13,925 bases of DNA, taken from the NCBI GenBank assembly GCA_035624085.1, contig DASPSE010000416.1, positions 1-13,925 on the forward strand, given 5' to 3'. A program made the position numbers and the translations under genes. This document shows positions 1-6,407 of the stretch, one piece after another (position 1 is the stretch's first letter; every line of letters starts with the position of its first letter). The notes under the pieces were generated by a model that was not told where the DNA came from, did no database searches, and saw nothing but the letters and a program-made list of their open reading frames with translations. This DNA comes from JAFAGX01 sp035624085. Lineage in GTDB: Bacteria > Acidobacteriota > Terriglobia > Terriglobales > Acidobacteriaceae.

Positions 1-2
1 TG

Positions 3-314
3 GAACGCCACGGCTACACTGTCGTGTGTACAGACTCGGGAGCCGAAGGATTGCGGCTGCTCGAGTCGGGAGATTTCCTGGGCGTAGTTTCCGATATGCG
101 CACGCCGGGCGGTGTGGACGGAGCGGACGTGCACGCATGGCTGTCGAAGCACCGCCCCGAATTGGCGCCACGAATTGTGTTTATCACCGGCGATATTGCC
201 AACGAAGACACGGTCGCGACACTGCGCCGGACGGGTGCCCCCTGCGTGGAAAAGCCCTTCCGGGTTCAGCAGTTCATCTCCGTGGTTGAAAGGACGATAG
301 GAAAGGCGCCGTGA
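3..314 (+). CDS. Receiver domain at the C-terminus of a probable hybrid histidine kinase (5' end outside window)
   Basis: The reading frame is open from the window edge to a TGA at 312-314, so only the C-terminal 103 residues are present. They form most of a CheY-like receiver: the phospho-acceptor Asp is encoded at 93-95 in the run VVSDMRTPGG, followed by the switch Thr in IVFITGD and the conserved Lys in the final VEKPF motif. The wording RIVFITGD...TGAPCVEKPF is typical of receivers fused to the end of hybrid sensor kinases, so I infer that the missing part is a kinase; a stand-alone response regulator is the alternative. The stop overlaps the GTG of the next gene by four bases (GTGA), which implies translational coupling and makes this protein the likely partner of the sigma-54 activator downstream. 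Confidence 0.8.
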   Translation, partial: ERHGYTVVCTDSGAEGLRLLESGDFLGVVSDMRTPGGVDGADVHAWLSKHRPELAPRIVFITGDIANEDTVATLRRTGAPCVEKPFRVQQFISVVERTIGKAP

Positions 315-1714
315 ACGAGGACCTCCGAATCCGCCTTCTGATCGTGGATGATGAAGCCAGCATCCGCAAGTTGTGCATGACCGTCGGTGAGGCCCTGGGT
401 TTTGTCTGCATGGAGGCCAACAGCGGTGAAGCCGCTTTGGCCCTACTTGAAGACCAACCCGCTCACATGATCCTCACCGACATGGTGATGCCGAACATGT
501 CCGGCCTCGAGTTCCTCGAGAAAGTGAAGAAACTTTTCCCACGCACGGAAGTCGCGGTGATGACCGGCCACGGCTCGATCGAAACCGCGGTGCAAGCCAT
601 GAAACTGGGCGCATACGACTACATCAGCAAACCGTTTTCCCCGCTGGAAGAACTGCGTCTGTTTCTGCGCCGCATGGCCGAAAAAATACGCCTGGTCGAC
701 GAGAACCAATTTCTGCGCGATCGCGTGGACACGGAGAGCGATCTTCATGGCATCGTCGGTTCCTCGGCCAAAATTCAGGATGTGTTGCGCATGGTTTCTC
801 GCTTAAAGGACACCCGCACTCCGGTGCTGATCACGGGCGAAAGCGGAACCGGAAAAGAACTGGTGGCGCGGGCCATTCACTTTCGCGGTTCCTTTGCCAA
901 ACAGCCTTTTGTGGCAGTGGATTGCGGGTCGCTGGTCCCAACTCTCATCGAGAGCGAACTGTTCGGCTATGAAAAAGGGGCGTTCACCGGTGCGCTGAAA
1001 TCGAAAACCGGCCTTTTCCAATCGGCCAACGGAGGCACGATCTTCCTGGATGAAATCGGAGAATTGCCACCGGAGCTGCAAGCCAAATTACTTCGCGTTT
1101 TACAGGAAAAGGAAATTCGCCCGGTCGGCAGCAATCAGCGCATCAAGGTGGACGTTCGGGTTATCGCCGCGAGCAACCGCGATCTGGAAAGCGAATACCA
1201 GAAGGGAACGTTTAGAAAGGATCTGTATTTCCGTTTGAACGTAGTCACCGTGCATCTGCCCGCTTTGCGGGAACGGCGCTCCGACATTCCAATGTTGGTG
1301 CATTGGTTTCTCGATCGCTACGCGCCCGGAAGCTCGATTCAAGTTACCAACACGGCGATGAAGTGCCTCCTGCAATACGACTGGCCGGGAAATGTGCGCG
1401 AACTGGAGAACTGCATTGAGCGGGCGATCGCGCTTGGGGATCGTAGCACCATCGATGTAAGTGACCTACCGGCGACCATTGCTTCGGCCCCACCAGAACC
1501 AGCCGGTGGCGGTTCCCCCGTCGGTGTTTCCTCCACCGATCTCGAAGACATCGAACGAGCCACGATCCAGCGCGTTTTCGAGCAGGTGAAGGGAGATAAA
1601 GCGCTGGCGGGCAAAATGCTGGGCATCAGCCGGGCCACGCTCTACCGCAAACTCAAGCGCTACAACATCGGAGGTCAGGCGGGGTTACCTCCGACGAGTC
1701 AAATCCTCCAGTAA
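311..1714 (+). CDS. Sigma-54-dependent NtrC-family response regulator
   Basis: Complete 467-residue activator with the classic three-part layout. Residues 7-120 are a receiver with acidic pair D13/D14, phospho-acceptor D57, T85 and K107. Residues 147-370 are the AAA+ sigma-54 interaction domain: Walker A GESGTGKE (176-183), the GAFTGA loop that contacts sigma-54 (223-228), Walker B IFLDE (244-248) and the sensor II region WPGNVREL (358-365). Residues 408-455 carry a Fis-type helix-turn-helix ending ALAGKMLGISRATLYRKLKR. Every catalytic element is intact, so it should hydrolyse ATP to open sigma-54 promoters when phosphorylated. The GTG start has a GGAAAGG Shine-Dalgarno four bases upstream and overlaps the previous stop. 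Its targets are unknown; a sigma-54-like site just downstream (1855-1870) hints at control of its own neighbours. Confidence 0.96.
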   Translation: MNEDLRIRLLIVDDEASIRKLCMTVGEALGFVCMEANSGEAALALLEDQPAHMILTDMVMPNMSGLEFLEKVKKLFPRTEVAVMTGHGSIETAVQAMKLGAYDYISKPFSPLEELRLFLRRMAEKIRLVDENQFLRDRVDTESDLHGIVGSSAKIQDVLRMVSRLKDTRTPVLITGESGTGKELVARAIHFRGSFAKQPFVAVDCGSLVPTLIESELFGYEKGAFTGALKSKTGLFQSANGGTIFLDEIGELPPELQAKLLRVLQEKEIRPVGSNQRIKVDVRVIAASNRDLESEYQKGTFRKDLYFRLNVVTVHLPALRERRSDIPMLVHWFLDRYAPGSSIQVTNTAMKCLLQYDWPGNVRELENCIERAIALGDRSTIDVSDLPATIASAPPEPAGGGSPVGVSSTDLEDIERATIQRVFEQVKGDKALAGKMLGISRATLYRKLKRYNIGGQAGLPPTSQILQ

Positions 1715-1854
1715 ACGGTGGTCCCGGCTGGTCGGCTTGAGACGCTGTTTCAATCTGAGATGCCGAGATCCCGCAAGAAGGAATCCTGGAAGTTCGCCCT
1801 CTAGCCACCCTATTGACAGCAAGCTACTTACAGTCTGCCTGCAAACGCCGACTT

Positions 1855-1870
1855 TGGCTTCTGTCGTGCA
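1855..1870 (+). promoter_or_regulatory. Candidate sigma-54 (-24/-12) promoter
   Basis: TGGCTTCTGTCGTGCA has GG at 1856-1857 and GC at 1868-1869, exactly the 12-base register of the -24/-12 consensus TGGCACGN4TTGCW, with 8 of the 12 specified positions matching. Transcription would start near 1880, giving a leader of about 85 bases before the GTG at 1965. The neighbouring gene encodes a sigma-54 activator, which raises plausibility, but GG-N10-GC is common in G+C-rich DNA and no upstream activator repeats were recognised. Confidence 0.35.
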
Positions 1871-1892
1871 TCGTAGATTGTCCGGTGCGGTC

Positions 1893-1955
1893 CGGGTGCC
1901 TGGCCCTTTGCTAACCGGCAAGCCTGGGAACCCAGGCCGCATTGGTCTGCACCCG
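1893..1955 (+). promoter_or_regulatory. Foldable leader RNA with alternative pairings next to the ribosome-binding site
   Basis: CGGGTGC (1893-1899) is complementary to GCACCCG (1949-1955) and encloses a hairpin GCCTGG-GAAC-CCAGGC (1922-1937). The strand CCAGGC (1932-1937) could instead pair with a second GCCTGG at 1898-1903, so two structures exclude each other. The outer stem ends at the first base of the GAGGG Shine-Dalgarno (1955-1959) of the next gene. It matches no riboswitch class I recognise; it may be a translation-control element or only structured G+C-rich leader. Confidence 0.3.
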
Positions 1956-1964
1956 AGGGCAATC

Positions 1965-2315
1965 GTGTCCAAAACTGGCACAGCGGCGGCCTCCTCCAAC
2001 CGCGAAAGCTCCACCAGCAAACTGGCGAAGTTCTTTCCCAACGCAACCCCGGTCCGCATTCCCGTCCGCCTCACCCGTCTTGGCACTGCCAGCAGCACAT
2101 TCAGTGAAAGCACGATCATTGAATTCGGCACACCGCGCGAGGTCCTGTTTGCCTCGACGTTGCCGCTTGAATTTGCTGACAGGCTGCGGCTGCGAAACTC
2201 TGATGGGACCTTAGACACCGAAGCCTGCGTCGTAGCCCTGCAATACAACGGCACGCAGACTGCAGTCGCAGCCCGCTTTGCCGGCGAAGTTGCCAACTGG
2301 ATCGTAAAACCATGA
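1965..2315 (+). CDS. Small PilZ-like domain protein
   Basis: I start this 116-residue protein at GTG 1965 because GAGGG lies five bases upstream and the encoded sequence becomes protein-like only from here. Residues 20-116 read as alternating beta strands: RIPVRLTRLG, then STIIEFGTPREVLFAS, PLEFADRLRLR, EACVVALQY and TAVAARFAGEVANWIV. The order resembles a PilZ-type six-stranded barrel (a T-x-x-x-EF-x-x-x-G/R-x-LF turn, then a rise to VAARF). The canonical c-di-GMP-binding RxxxR and D/NxSxxG motifs are not evident, so ligand binding is doubtful. The stop overlaps the next ATG (ATGA, 2312-2315), tying it to the unknown helical protein that follows. Its place in a two-component operon suggests a signalling or gene-regulation role; the PilZ assignment is by pattern only. 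Confidence 0.6.
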   Translation: MSKTGTAAASSNRESSTSKLAKFFPNATPVRIPVRLTRLGTASSTFSESTIIEFGTPREVLFASTLPLEFADRLRLRNSDGTLDTEACVVALQYNGTQTAVAARFAGEVANWIVKP

Positions 2316-3313
2316 ATCCCACATCACAATTAAGTGAACTTGCGTCGCAATGGCAGAACGCAAGAATGCTCCACCCTCTTTACGTTGCCCTGGCTAGAGA
2401 ATGCGTTATTGATTTACCGCCCTGCAGCGACCTGGAAGCCGGTGTCGAGGCGCCGCCGCAGGAATCCATTGAACAAGCCCGACAATGGTTCGCGGATGCT
2501 GACGAACGGATTCAGGTTCATCAGCTTCGGCAATTCCTGCAGACCACCGCTTTGGCCAGCGCAGAAGCGCTGCGCAATTTGCTGACGCATCACTTGCACA
2601 AAGAAAAACGCACCGAGGCCGATCGCGACAAAATTGATTTCCTCCTGGTGCAGTATTTTTCCCACTGCGCCCCCTCTGGCCTGCAAGATACCGATGTTGA
2701 CTTGGCGTACGTGGCCCAGGTCCTGGAGCCAGTGCTGGGAGCTGTGGACCTGACACTTCCAGAAGGACTCAACCTTATCGATCAACTGATCGAGGAAGCG
2801 AACGCCTGTAAGAACCTGCAGGATCTGTTCACCAGCCAAATCCTCGAGAAGGGGCGCAAACTCAAGACTTCCCAGGGAGACAATTATTTTGCACCTGCGG
2901 CCATGCTGGCGTTTGCACGCTTCAGCTTTCTGATGCGACGCGTTTTCTTTCGCTTGATGCACCAGGATCTGAATAGCATTCTGGACGGCCTGCGGAAACT
3001 GGAAGAGCGCGGCGTGTCTACACTCGATTGCCGCCGGGCGCAGTTTTCCGCTGAGGAACCGATCAGCCGCCTGCGCATGATTTGTCAATCGTGGAAGGTG
3101 ATGTTTCACGCCGAGTACTCCTCGGGACAGCCGCTCCGAATGCTGGCGGACCTTCGCGCCGTCATTGAGAGCGCTCTGGCGCGAAGTGTGAAGCCGTCTG
3201 GGGCTTCTCGCCGCCAGGCTGCAGCGGCCGGGGCGGGCTCCACTTCCACCGAATCCGAAGTTTCCAGTCCATCTTCGGATTGGAGCGAACCCGCTGACTC
3301 CAGCAACTCGTAG
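2312..3313 (+). CDS. Uncharacterised alpha-helical protein of the signalling operon
   Basis: A 333-residue protein that I do not recognise. It is predicted to be cytoplasmic: no signal peptide or membrane segment is seen. Residues 1-300 are rich in Leu, Ala, Glu, Gln and Arg in helical spacing (for example RNLLTHHLHKEKRTEADRDK and the region around MRRVFFRLMHQDLNSILDGL), suggesting a helical-bundle scaffold or adaptor. Residues from about 300 to the end are Ser/Ala/Glu-rich and probably disordered. It has no Shine-Dalgarno of its own and starts inside the previous stop codon (ATGA), so it should be made by coupled translation with the PilZ-like protein. The next gene follows after only 12 bases. 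Its position among receiver, activator and DHp-like genes suggests a role in the same pathway; nothing indicates an enzyme. Confidence 0.82.
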   Translation: MNPTSQLSELASQWQNARMLHPLYVALARECVIDLPPCSDLEAGVEAPPQESIEQARQWFADADERIQVHQLRQFLQTTALASAEALRNLLTHHLHKEKRTEADRDKIDFLLVQYFSHCAPSGLQDTDVDLAYVAQVLEPVLGAVDLTLPEGLNLIDQLIEEANACKNLQDLFTSQILEKGRKLKTSQGDNYFAPAAMLAFARFSFLMRRVFFRLMHQDLNSILDGLRKLEERGVSTLDCRRAQFSAEEPISRLRMICQSWKVMFHAEYSSGQPLRMLADLRAVIESALARSVKPSGASRRQAAAAGAGSTSTESEVSSPSSDWSEPADSSNS

Positions 3314-3325
3314 AGAGTTCTAGCA

Positions 3326-4003
3326 ATGGAACAGCCCACCGCACTGATCATTTCTGATGACCCGGAATTTGCGCGGGTGATCACCAGTCGCTGGCAGTCG
3401 GAGCGCAGCGTGCCGGCGTTCACGCTGGTGAGCAGTGAAGTACGCCTGGGTTTCGATCCGGAGAACTTCCAGTTGGCAATCGCAGGCCGTATTCGTCCAC
3501 AGGCGCTCGCCGCCGTTCTGGAAGTCCTAGATGCAGCCGGCAAGCGTGTCCTTTTCGTTTCCGAAGATGCCGCTGCTCTGCAAACCGTTCGCGATCGCTG
3601 GCCTGGAATTGTTGCCTTGCGGCAACAAGAAACCTGGCTGGACACTTTGATCCTGGTGGGTTCCGAGGCCTTACACCGCATGAAGGCCGAGGCCCACGCT
3701 CTCCGCGCTGAAAGAATCAACGTCCTGCTTGAGCACGAAGCTACTCTGGGCCGCTACATGTTGGAGATGCGCCACACCTTGAATAACATGCTGACCGCCA
3801 TGCTGGGAAACTCCGAGTTGCTGCTGCTCGAGCCGGGCTCGCTCTCCGCCGAGGCCCGCTCCCAGATCGAAACCATCCGCAACATGGCGCTACGCATTCA
3901 CGAAATCCTGCGCCGCTTTTCGTCACTGGAGAAAGAACTCAACGTGGTGGGGTGGGAGTCCATGAAAGATCGGGCGAGCAGGGCCCAGGCAACGGCGGTG
4001 TAG
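3326..4003 (+). CDS. Degenerate receiver fused to a DHp (HisKA-like) helical hairpin, no kinase ATPase domain
   Basis: A 225-residue protein. Residues 5-112 follow a receiver fold (ALIISDD acidic pair D11/D12, VLFVSED with S79), but the phospho-acceptor position is Gly (G54 in LAIAGRI) and the C-terminal KPF lysine motif is missing, so it is a pseudo-receiver. Residues 138-203 resemble the dimerisation/histidine-phosphotransfer hairpin of HDxxN-type kinases: MRHTLNNMLTAMLGNSELL with H150, Asn at 153/154 and the LGNSELL turn, then a second helix ETIRNMALRIHEILRRF. The acidic residue normally right after the His is Thr151. The protein ends about 20 residues after the second helix, leaving no room for the N/G1/G2-box ATPase domain. 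It may accept or pass phosphoryl groups, act as a phosphatase, or serve only as a dimerisation partner for the kinase upstream. It is last in the operon. Confidence 0.78.
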   Translation: MEQPTALIISDDPEFARVITSRWQSERSVPAFTLVSSEVRLGFDPENFQLAIAGRIRPQALAAVLEVLDAAGKRVLFVSEDAAALQTVRDRWPGIVALRQQETWLDTLILVGSEALHRMKAEAHALRAERINVLLEHEATLGRYMLEMRHTLNNMLTAMLGNSELLLLEPGSLSAEARSQIETIRNMALRIHEILRRFSSLEKELNVVGWESMKDRASRAQATAV

Positions 4004-4138
4004 CCCATCACCCACAACTCATACCGGATCAGGAAACCGGCGGAAGGTGGTCAGAGATTGAATAGCTTTGGTGATGTCCAGCATAGATTCTTGGCAGTAT
4101 AGTACCTTTTAAGGTGCTGGGGGCCGCAGAATGGATGA

Positions 4139-4375
4139 GGTCGGCTTAAGCCAAGCCGAGAGGGACTTCTGCCGCCTGGGCCACCAGCCCTTGTCGAGTT
4201 TGTTCCCATCATCCAGTTGGTCCAGGATTGCCAAGATCCCAGTGACAACAAGTTCCTGGAAGTGGCTCTGAACGGAAGAGCCGACCTCATTCTCACCGGC
4301 GATGCCGAACTGCTGGCGCTCGATCCCTGGCGGGAAATTGCGATTCTCACGCCGTCGGAGTATCTGAAGAGGTGA
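4139..4375 (+). pseudogene. C-terminal remnant of a PIN-domain toxin
   Basis: The frame is open from a stop at 4136-4138 to TGA at 4373-4375. From about 4187 it reads like the C-terminal half of PIN-family ribonuclease toxins (VapC-like, COG1569 type): a QDCQDPSDNKFLEVALNGRA core, LILTGDAELLAL, then IAILTPSEYLKR at the end. The Asp in the DPSDN and TGD motifs correspond to acidic active-site positions. The N-terminal strand with the first catalytic Asp is absent, no good start with a ribosome-binding site precedes the homologous part, and no antitoxin gene is next to it. I read it as a fossil. The 48 bases before the homology (4139-4186) may not be related. Confidence 0.65.
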
Positions 4376-4402
4376 CTGCTCTACAGGACGTCCACAAACC
4401 TC

Positions 4403-4440
4403 TTGTCATTCCGAGGAGCGTAGCGACGAGGAATCTGCTG
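4403..4440. repeat. Palindromic intergenic repeat (TTGTCATTCCGAG type)
   Basis: The unit begins TTGTCATTCCGAGGAGCG and ends GACGAGGAATCTGCTG, with inverted ends ATTCC (4408-4412) and GGAAT (4430-4434). Its first 13 bases match a second copy at 11031-11043 in 12 positions and a third at 10959-10971 in 11 of 13 relative to that copy. Such imperfect palindromes recur between genes in acidobacterial genomes (recollection, not searched). Here it lies between the end of the PIN remnant and the convergent glycosyltransferase gene. Confidence 0.6.
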
Positions 4441-4496
4441 TTTCCGGTTTGTCGCTTCCTGAGGCCGACCGAAGCGGAAACGCTGGTCCCCCGTTC

Positions 4497-5513
4497 CTAG
4501 GCTGACGTATGAAGAACGCGATCGAAGGCCGCGGCGGCCGCTGCACGCGAAAACATACGCTCGTACCTCTCTCGCGCCGCCCGCCCAAGGGATGATGCCA
4601 AACCTCCTTCCTCGATCCGCTGAATCACCAACGGCAGCTCTTCCTCCACATTCGCCAATAGGTAACCTGAGACGCCGTGCTCAACATATCCCCTCAGCGG
4701 ACCCGAGTCGCTGGCGATGACGCACTTCGAGTTGCGCATCAAAGACAGAGCCAAACTCTGTCCCGAAGCACCCGTGTCGTACTCGAGTGAAATGATCCCA
4801 GCCTTCGCCCCGCGAACATAGTCGTCGAATACGGCAACCGAAACGTCGCGTAGGATCGAGATGTTCGACGGGATGTCCACACCCTGCAGCTCCTCGCAGT
4901 TGGAACGCGAGCAAATGATCACGAGCTGTTCAGGAATCGAGCGGAATGCCTCGACAAGGGCGCGATATCGCCTGTTGCTTCGACCAGCGGCCAGGTAATA
5001 GCGGCCATTTTCGGGACCGATCTCCTCCTCTCTGGGCTGTCGCAATTGCCCCCAGTCGCCCAGCGGTACGAAGTGCATGCTCTCCCGGCGAATTCCCAGA
5101 CGGCTTTGGTAAAGGTCGACTTCCGACCGGCTGAAAACCACGTAATGGTCGTTCTGGTTGTCAAGGCAAGCGAGACAACGAAAAAGGGGAAACCAGGCGG
5201 GCCCATGTACAAAAAACCCGAAGCAGATCAGGCGTCTATATCGGAGAAGGCGCAGCCTTGCCAGCAGTTTCACGGCAAAGGCAAAACGTCCGAAGACAAC
5301 CAACGTCTCGATGTCCCGCAGCAACTGCAGCCTCTTAGTAAGGCGGAGCATTCCAGTGCCGTATTGCCGAAGCAACCGCAGCTTAGTCATGAACCGAGGG
5401 CCCGGCACACCGAGTATGATGCGCTCAAAGCCCAGCTCTTGCAAATGATCCACAAAGTCGTGGTATTCATCCCGGTTGAGTTGGAGCGCTACGTTCCGCA
5501 TTAAACGACTCAT
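4497..5513 (-). CDS. GT-B fold glycosyltransferase (GT4-like)
   Basis: A 338-residue cytosolic protein, a little short for family GT4, starting at the first in-frame ATG after an upstream stop; no strong ribosome-binding site precedes it. Residues 100-152 resemble the end of the N-terminal Rossmann domain of GT4 enzymes (FVHGPAWFPLF, VFSRSEVDLY, MHFVPLGDW). Residues 172-285 form the C-terminal nucleotide-sugar domain: YYLAAGRSNRRYRALVEAF, LVIICSR, then GASGQSLALSLMRNSKCVIA and GPLRGYVEHGVSGYLL. In the usual EX7E motif the first Glu may be E244, while the second position appears to be Gln252, so catalysis is not certain. No neighbouring polysaccharide genes, sugar transporters or second transferase are present, so substrate and product are unknown. 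It stands alone and convergent with the upstream plus-strand genes. Confidence 0.75.
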   Translation of the reverse strand: MSRLMRNVALQLNRDEYHDFVDHLQELGFERIILGVPGPRFMTKLRLLRQYGTGMLRLTKRLQLLRDIETLVVFGRFAFAVKLLARLRLLRYRRLICFGFFVHGPAWFPLFRCLACLDNQNDHYVVFSRSEVDLYQSRLGIRRESMHFVPLGDWGQLRQPREEEIGPENGRYYLAAGRSNRRYRALVEAFRSIPEQLVIICSRSNCEELQGVDIPSNISILRDVSVAVFDDYVRGAKAGIISLEYDTGASGQSLALSLMRNSKCVIASDSGPLRGYVEHGVSGYLLANVEEELPLVIQRIEEGGLASSLGRAARERYERMFSRAAAAAAFDRVLHTSA

Positions 5514-5702
5514 GTCAGGTTGTGGCTCGCGCTCCCAAACCCCGCGTCATTAGCGGAGCATCGCGGTAAGGAGTCCGCAATTACGGCCTACATTGCTTGA
5601 ACGAGTGGCAGCGGGTCAAGGGAGCACGTCACATTTCTACGATAGCTTCCTGAAACGGGAATCGAGATCTGGTGGTCACAGTGTGGTACCTCGGAAAGCG
5701 CG
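5514..5702. other. Intergenic stretch upstream of the glycosyltransferase
   Basis: I see no gene, RNA or clear promoter here. It separates the glycosyltransferase start from the decayed uvrB 3' copy. A plus-strand frame crossing it and the toxin gene has no ribosome-binding site or protein-like composition. Confidence 0.5.
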
Positions 5703-5779
5703 TTACGCGAACAAGAACTCCTTCGTCCTTAGCTCCGTGATCGTGTCCCTCAGTCTGGTTTGTTTTCTAGAACTCAAAA
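5703..5779 (-). pseudogene. Decayed duplicate of the uvrB 3' end
   Basis: Positions 5703-5753 match the last 51 bases of uvrB (6357-6407) at 49 of 51 positions, differing only at 5715 and 5737, and encode the same C-terminal tail ELRTKEFLFA plus stop on the minus strand. Similarity continues to about 5779 at roughly two thirds identity with a one-base shift that breaks the frame. Beyond the stop codon side there is no resemblance, so the repeat edge coincides with the uvrB stop. It sits directly downstream of the toxin gene, in the same orientation as uvrB. Confidence 0.88.
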
Positions 5780-5796
5780 CCAGCTCACCGGTCTGT

Positions 5797-6099
5797 CTAC
5801 AGCCGATCTCTCCAGTACCCCGGACGTCTGTGGCCGTGAGCTACTGCAAGTATTTGTATACCAGATTCTCTTTCCCGGTAGCTGATGGCAAAAGGAAACC
5901 GCTTCAGGACGAATCTGCGCGTGGCATAGTCGCCCTTCGGCCAACGGCCGGGCGATTCAACGATCAGCTCGATGGCTCGATCGACTTCCCGGACAAACTC
6001 CTGCGCAGCAGGCTCGCTCCGCTGCAGATACCAAACCACAGCCGATTTCAACTCCTCCAGCGCCGCCGGATGGATTTCTAGTCGTTTAGCGGCGGCCAT
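5797..6099 (-). CDS. ParE/RelE-superfamily toxin (plasmid-stabilisation type, COG3668-like)
   Basis: A complete 100-residue protein with the hallmarks of this toxin group: an N-terminal strand followed by HPAALEELKSAVVWYLQRS, the helix AAQEFVREVDRAIELIVESP, the RRFVLKRFPFAISYRE strand pair, and the C-terminal AVAHGHRRPGYW motif. Members act in the cytosol, either on gyrase (ParE) or on ribosome-bound mRNA (RelE); the sequence does not decide which. Its ATG lies 14 bases inside the antitoxin gene, the usual arrangement for coupled synthesis. The gene appears intact, with basic Arg/His residues of the last strand retained. It lies between two copies of the uvrB 3' end. Confidence 0.92.
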   Translation of the reverse strand: MAAAKRLEIHPAALEELKSAVVWYLQRSEPAAQEFVREVDRAIELIVESPGRWPKGDYATRRFVLKRFPFAISYRERESGIQILAVAHGHRRPGYWRDRL

Positions 6100-6325
6100 T
6101 GAGGATGGCCGAGATCTGCCGGCGCGCCTCCGCCCAAGCGACGGGTTTCACCCTGCCGGAGTCCAGTTCCTGAATGCGGCGCCCAATCTCCGCGCTCCAC
6201 TCGGCTTCGGCAGAGTCGTCCACGGTTTCATCGAGACTTTCAAGGAGCGATCCCGCTAAAGCTGCGCGCGCTGCGGGCGGAAGGGACAGCGCTTTTTTCA
6301 ACAGTTCGGCAATCTCTTCATTCAT
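6086..6325 (-). CDS. Antitoxin of the addiction-module (Unstab_antitox, TIGR02574-like) family
   Basis: A 79-residue acidic, helical protein directly upstream of the ParE/RelE-type toxin and overlapping it by 14 bases. The N-terminal pattern LLKKALSLPPAARAALAGSLLESLD is the signature of the small antitoxins found with such toxins, followed by an acidic linker and the helix EIGRRIQELDSGRVKPVAWAEAR that typically wraps the toxin. A G-rich run (GGGGGT on the minus strand, around 6337-6342) lies about 12 bases before the ATG. Only 31 bases separate it from the uvrB stop with no terminator in between, so read-through from uvrB could feed the module; autoregulation through a site in this short gap is possible but not visible. 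Confidence 0.9.
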   Translation of the reverse strand: MNEEIAELLKKALSLPPAARAALAGSLLESLDETVDDSAEAEWSAEIGRRIQELDSGRVKPVAWAEARRQISAILNGRR

Positions 6326-6356
6326 AGCTGCATTCTACCCCCAAGCACCCACACTC

Positions 6357-6407
6357 TTACGCGAACAAAAACTCCTTCGTCCTTAGCTCCTTGATCGTGT
6401 CCCTCAG
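6357..6407 (-). repeat. Direct-repeat copy at the uvrB 3' end (partner of 5703-5753)
   Basis: This 51-base segment, ending at the uvrB stop, recurs at 5703-5753 in the same orientation with two mismatches. The 603 bases between the copies hold the toxin-antitoxin pair, the 26-base decayed tail of the duplicate and short spacers. The arrangement resembles an integration event that rebuilt the gene end, though tandem duplication could also give it. Confidence 0.85.

Larger units (their letters stand above)
1715..1964 (+). other. Non-coding leader between regulator and PilZ-like gene
   Basis: About 250 bases without a convincing gene. A frame is open from 1737, but its first 76 codons are Arg/Pro/Ser-rich with no domain character, whereas protein-like sequence begins after the GTG at 1965. 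The stretch holds a consensus -35 hexamer TTGACA (1814-1819) with no good -10, a sigma-54-like site (1855-1870), and inverted repeats between 1893 and 1955 described separately. It probably gives the downstream genes their own promoter. Confidence 0.5.

Noticed and set aside
1814..1836. Sigma-70 promoter at TTGACA
   Set aside because: The -35 is perfect, but at 16-18 bases the sequence is TGCCTG-like with no acceptable -10, so I did not list it as a feature.
1737..1964. N-terminal extension of the PilZ-like protein from ATG 1737
   Set aside because: The extra residues are Arg/Pro/Ser-rich and unlike a domain, while GTG 1965 has GAGGG at good spacing; the region instead carries promoter-like and foldable sequence.
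2414..3109. Minus-strand open frame of 231 codons
   Set aside because: It is the antisense shadow of the 333-residue helical protein, with no start signal and low-complexity His/Gln/Arg composition.
5593..6081. Plus-strand open frame of 162 codons
   Set aside because: It runs antisense through the toxin gene and the decayed uvrB copy, with no ribosome-binding site and no domain-like sequence; the minus-strand toxin is strongly supported.
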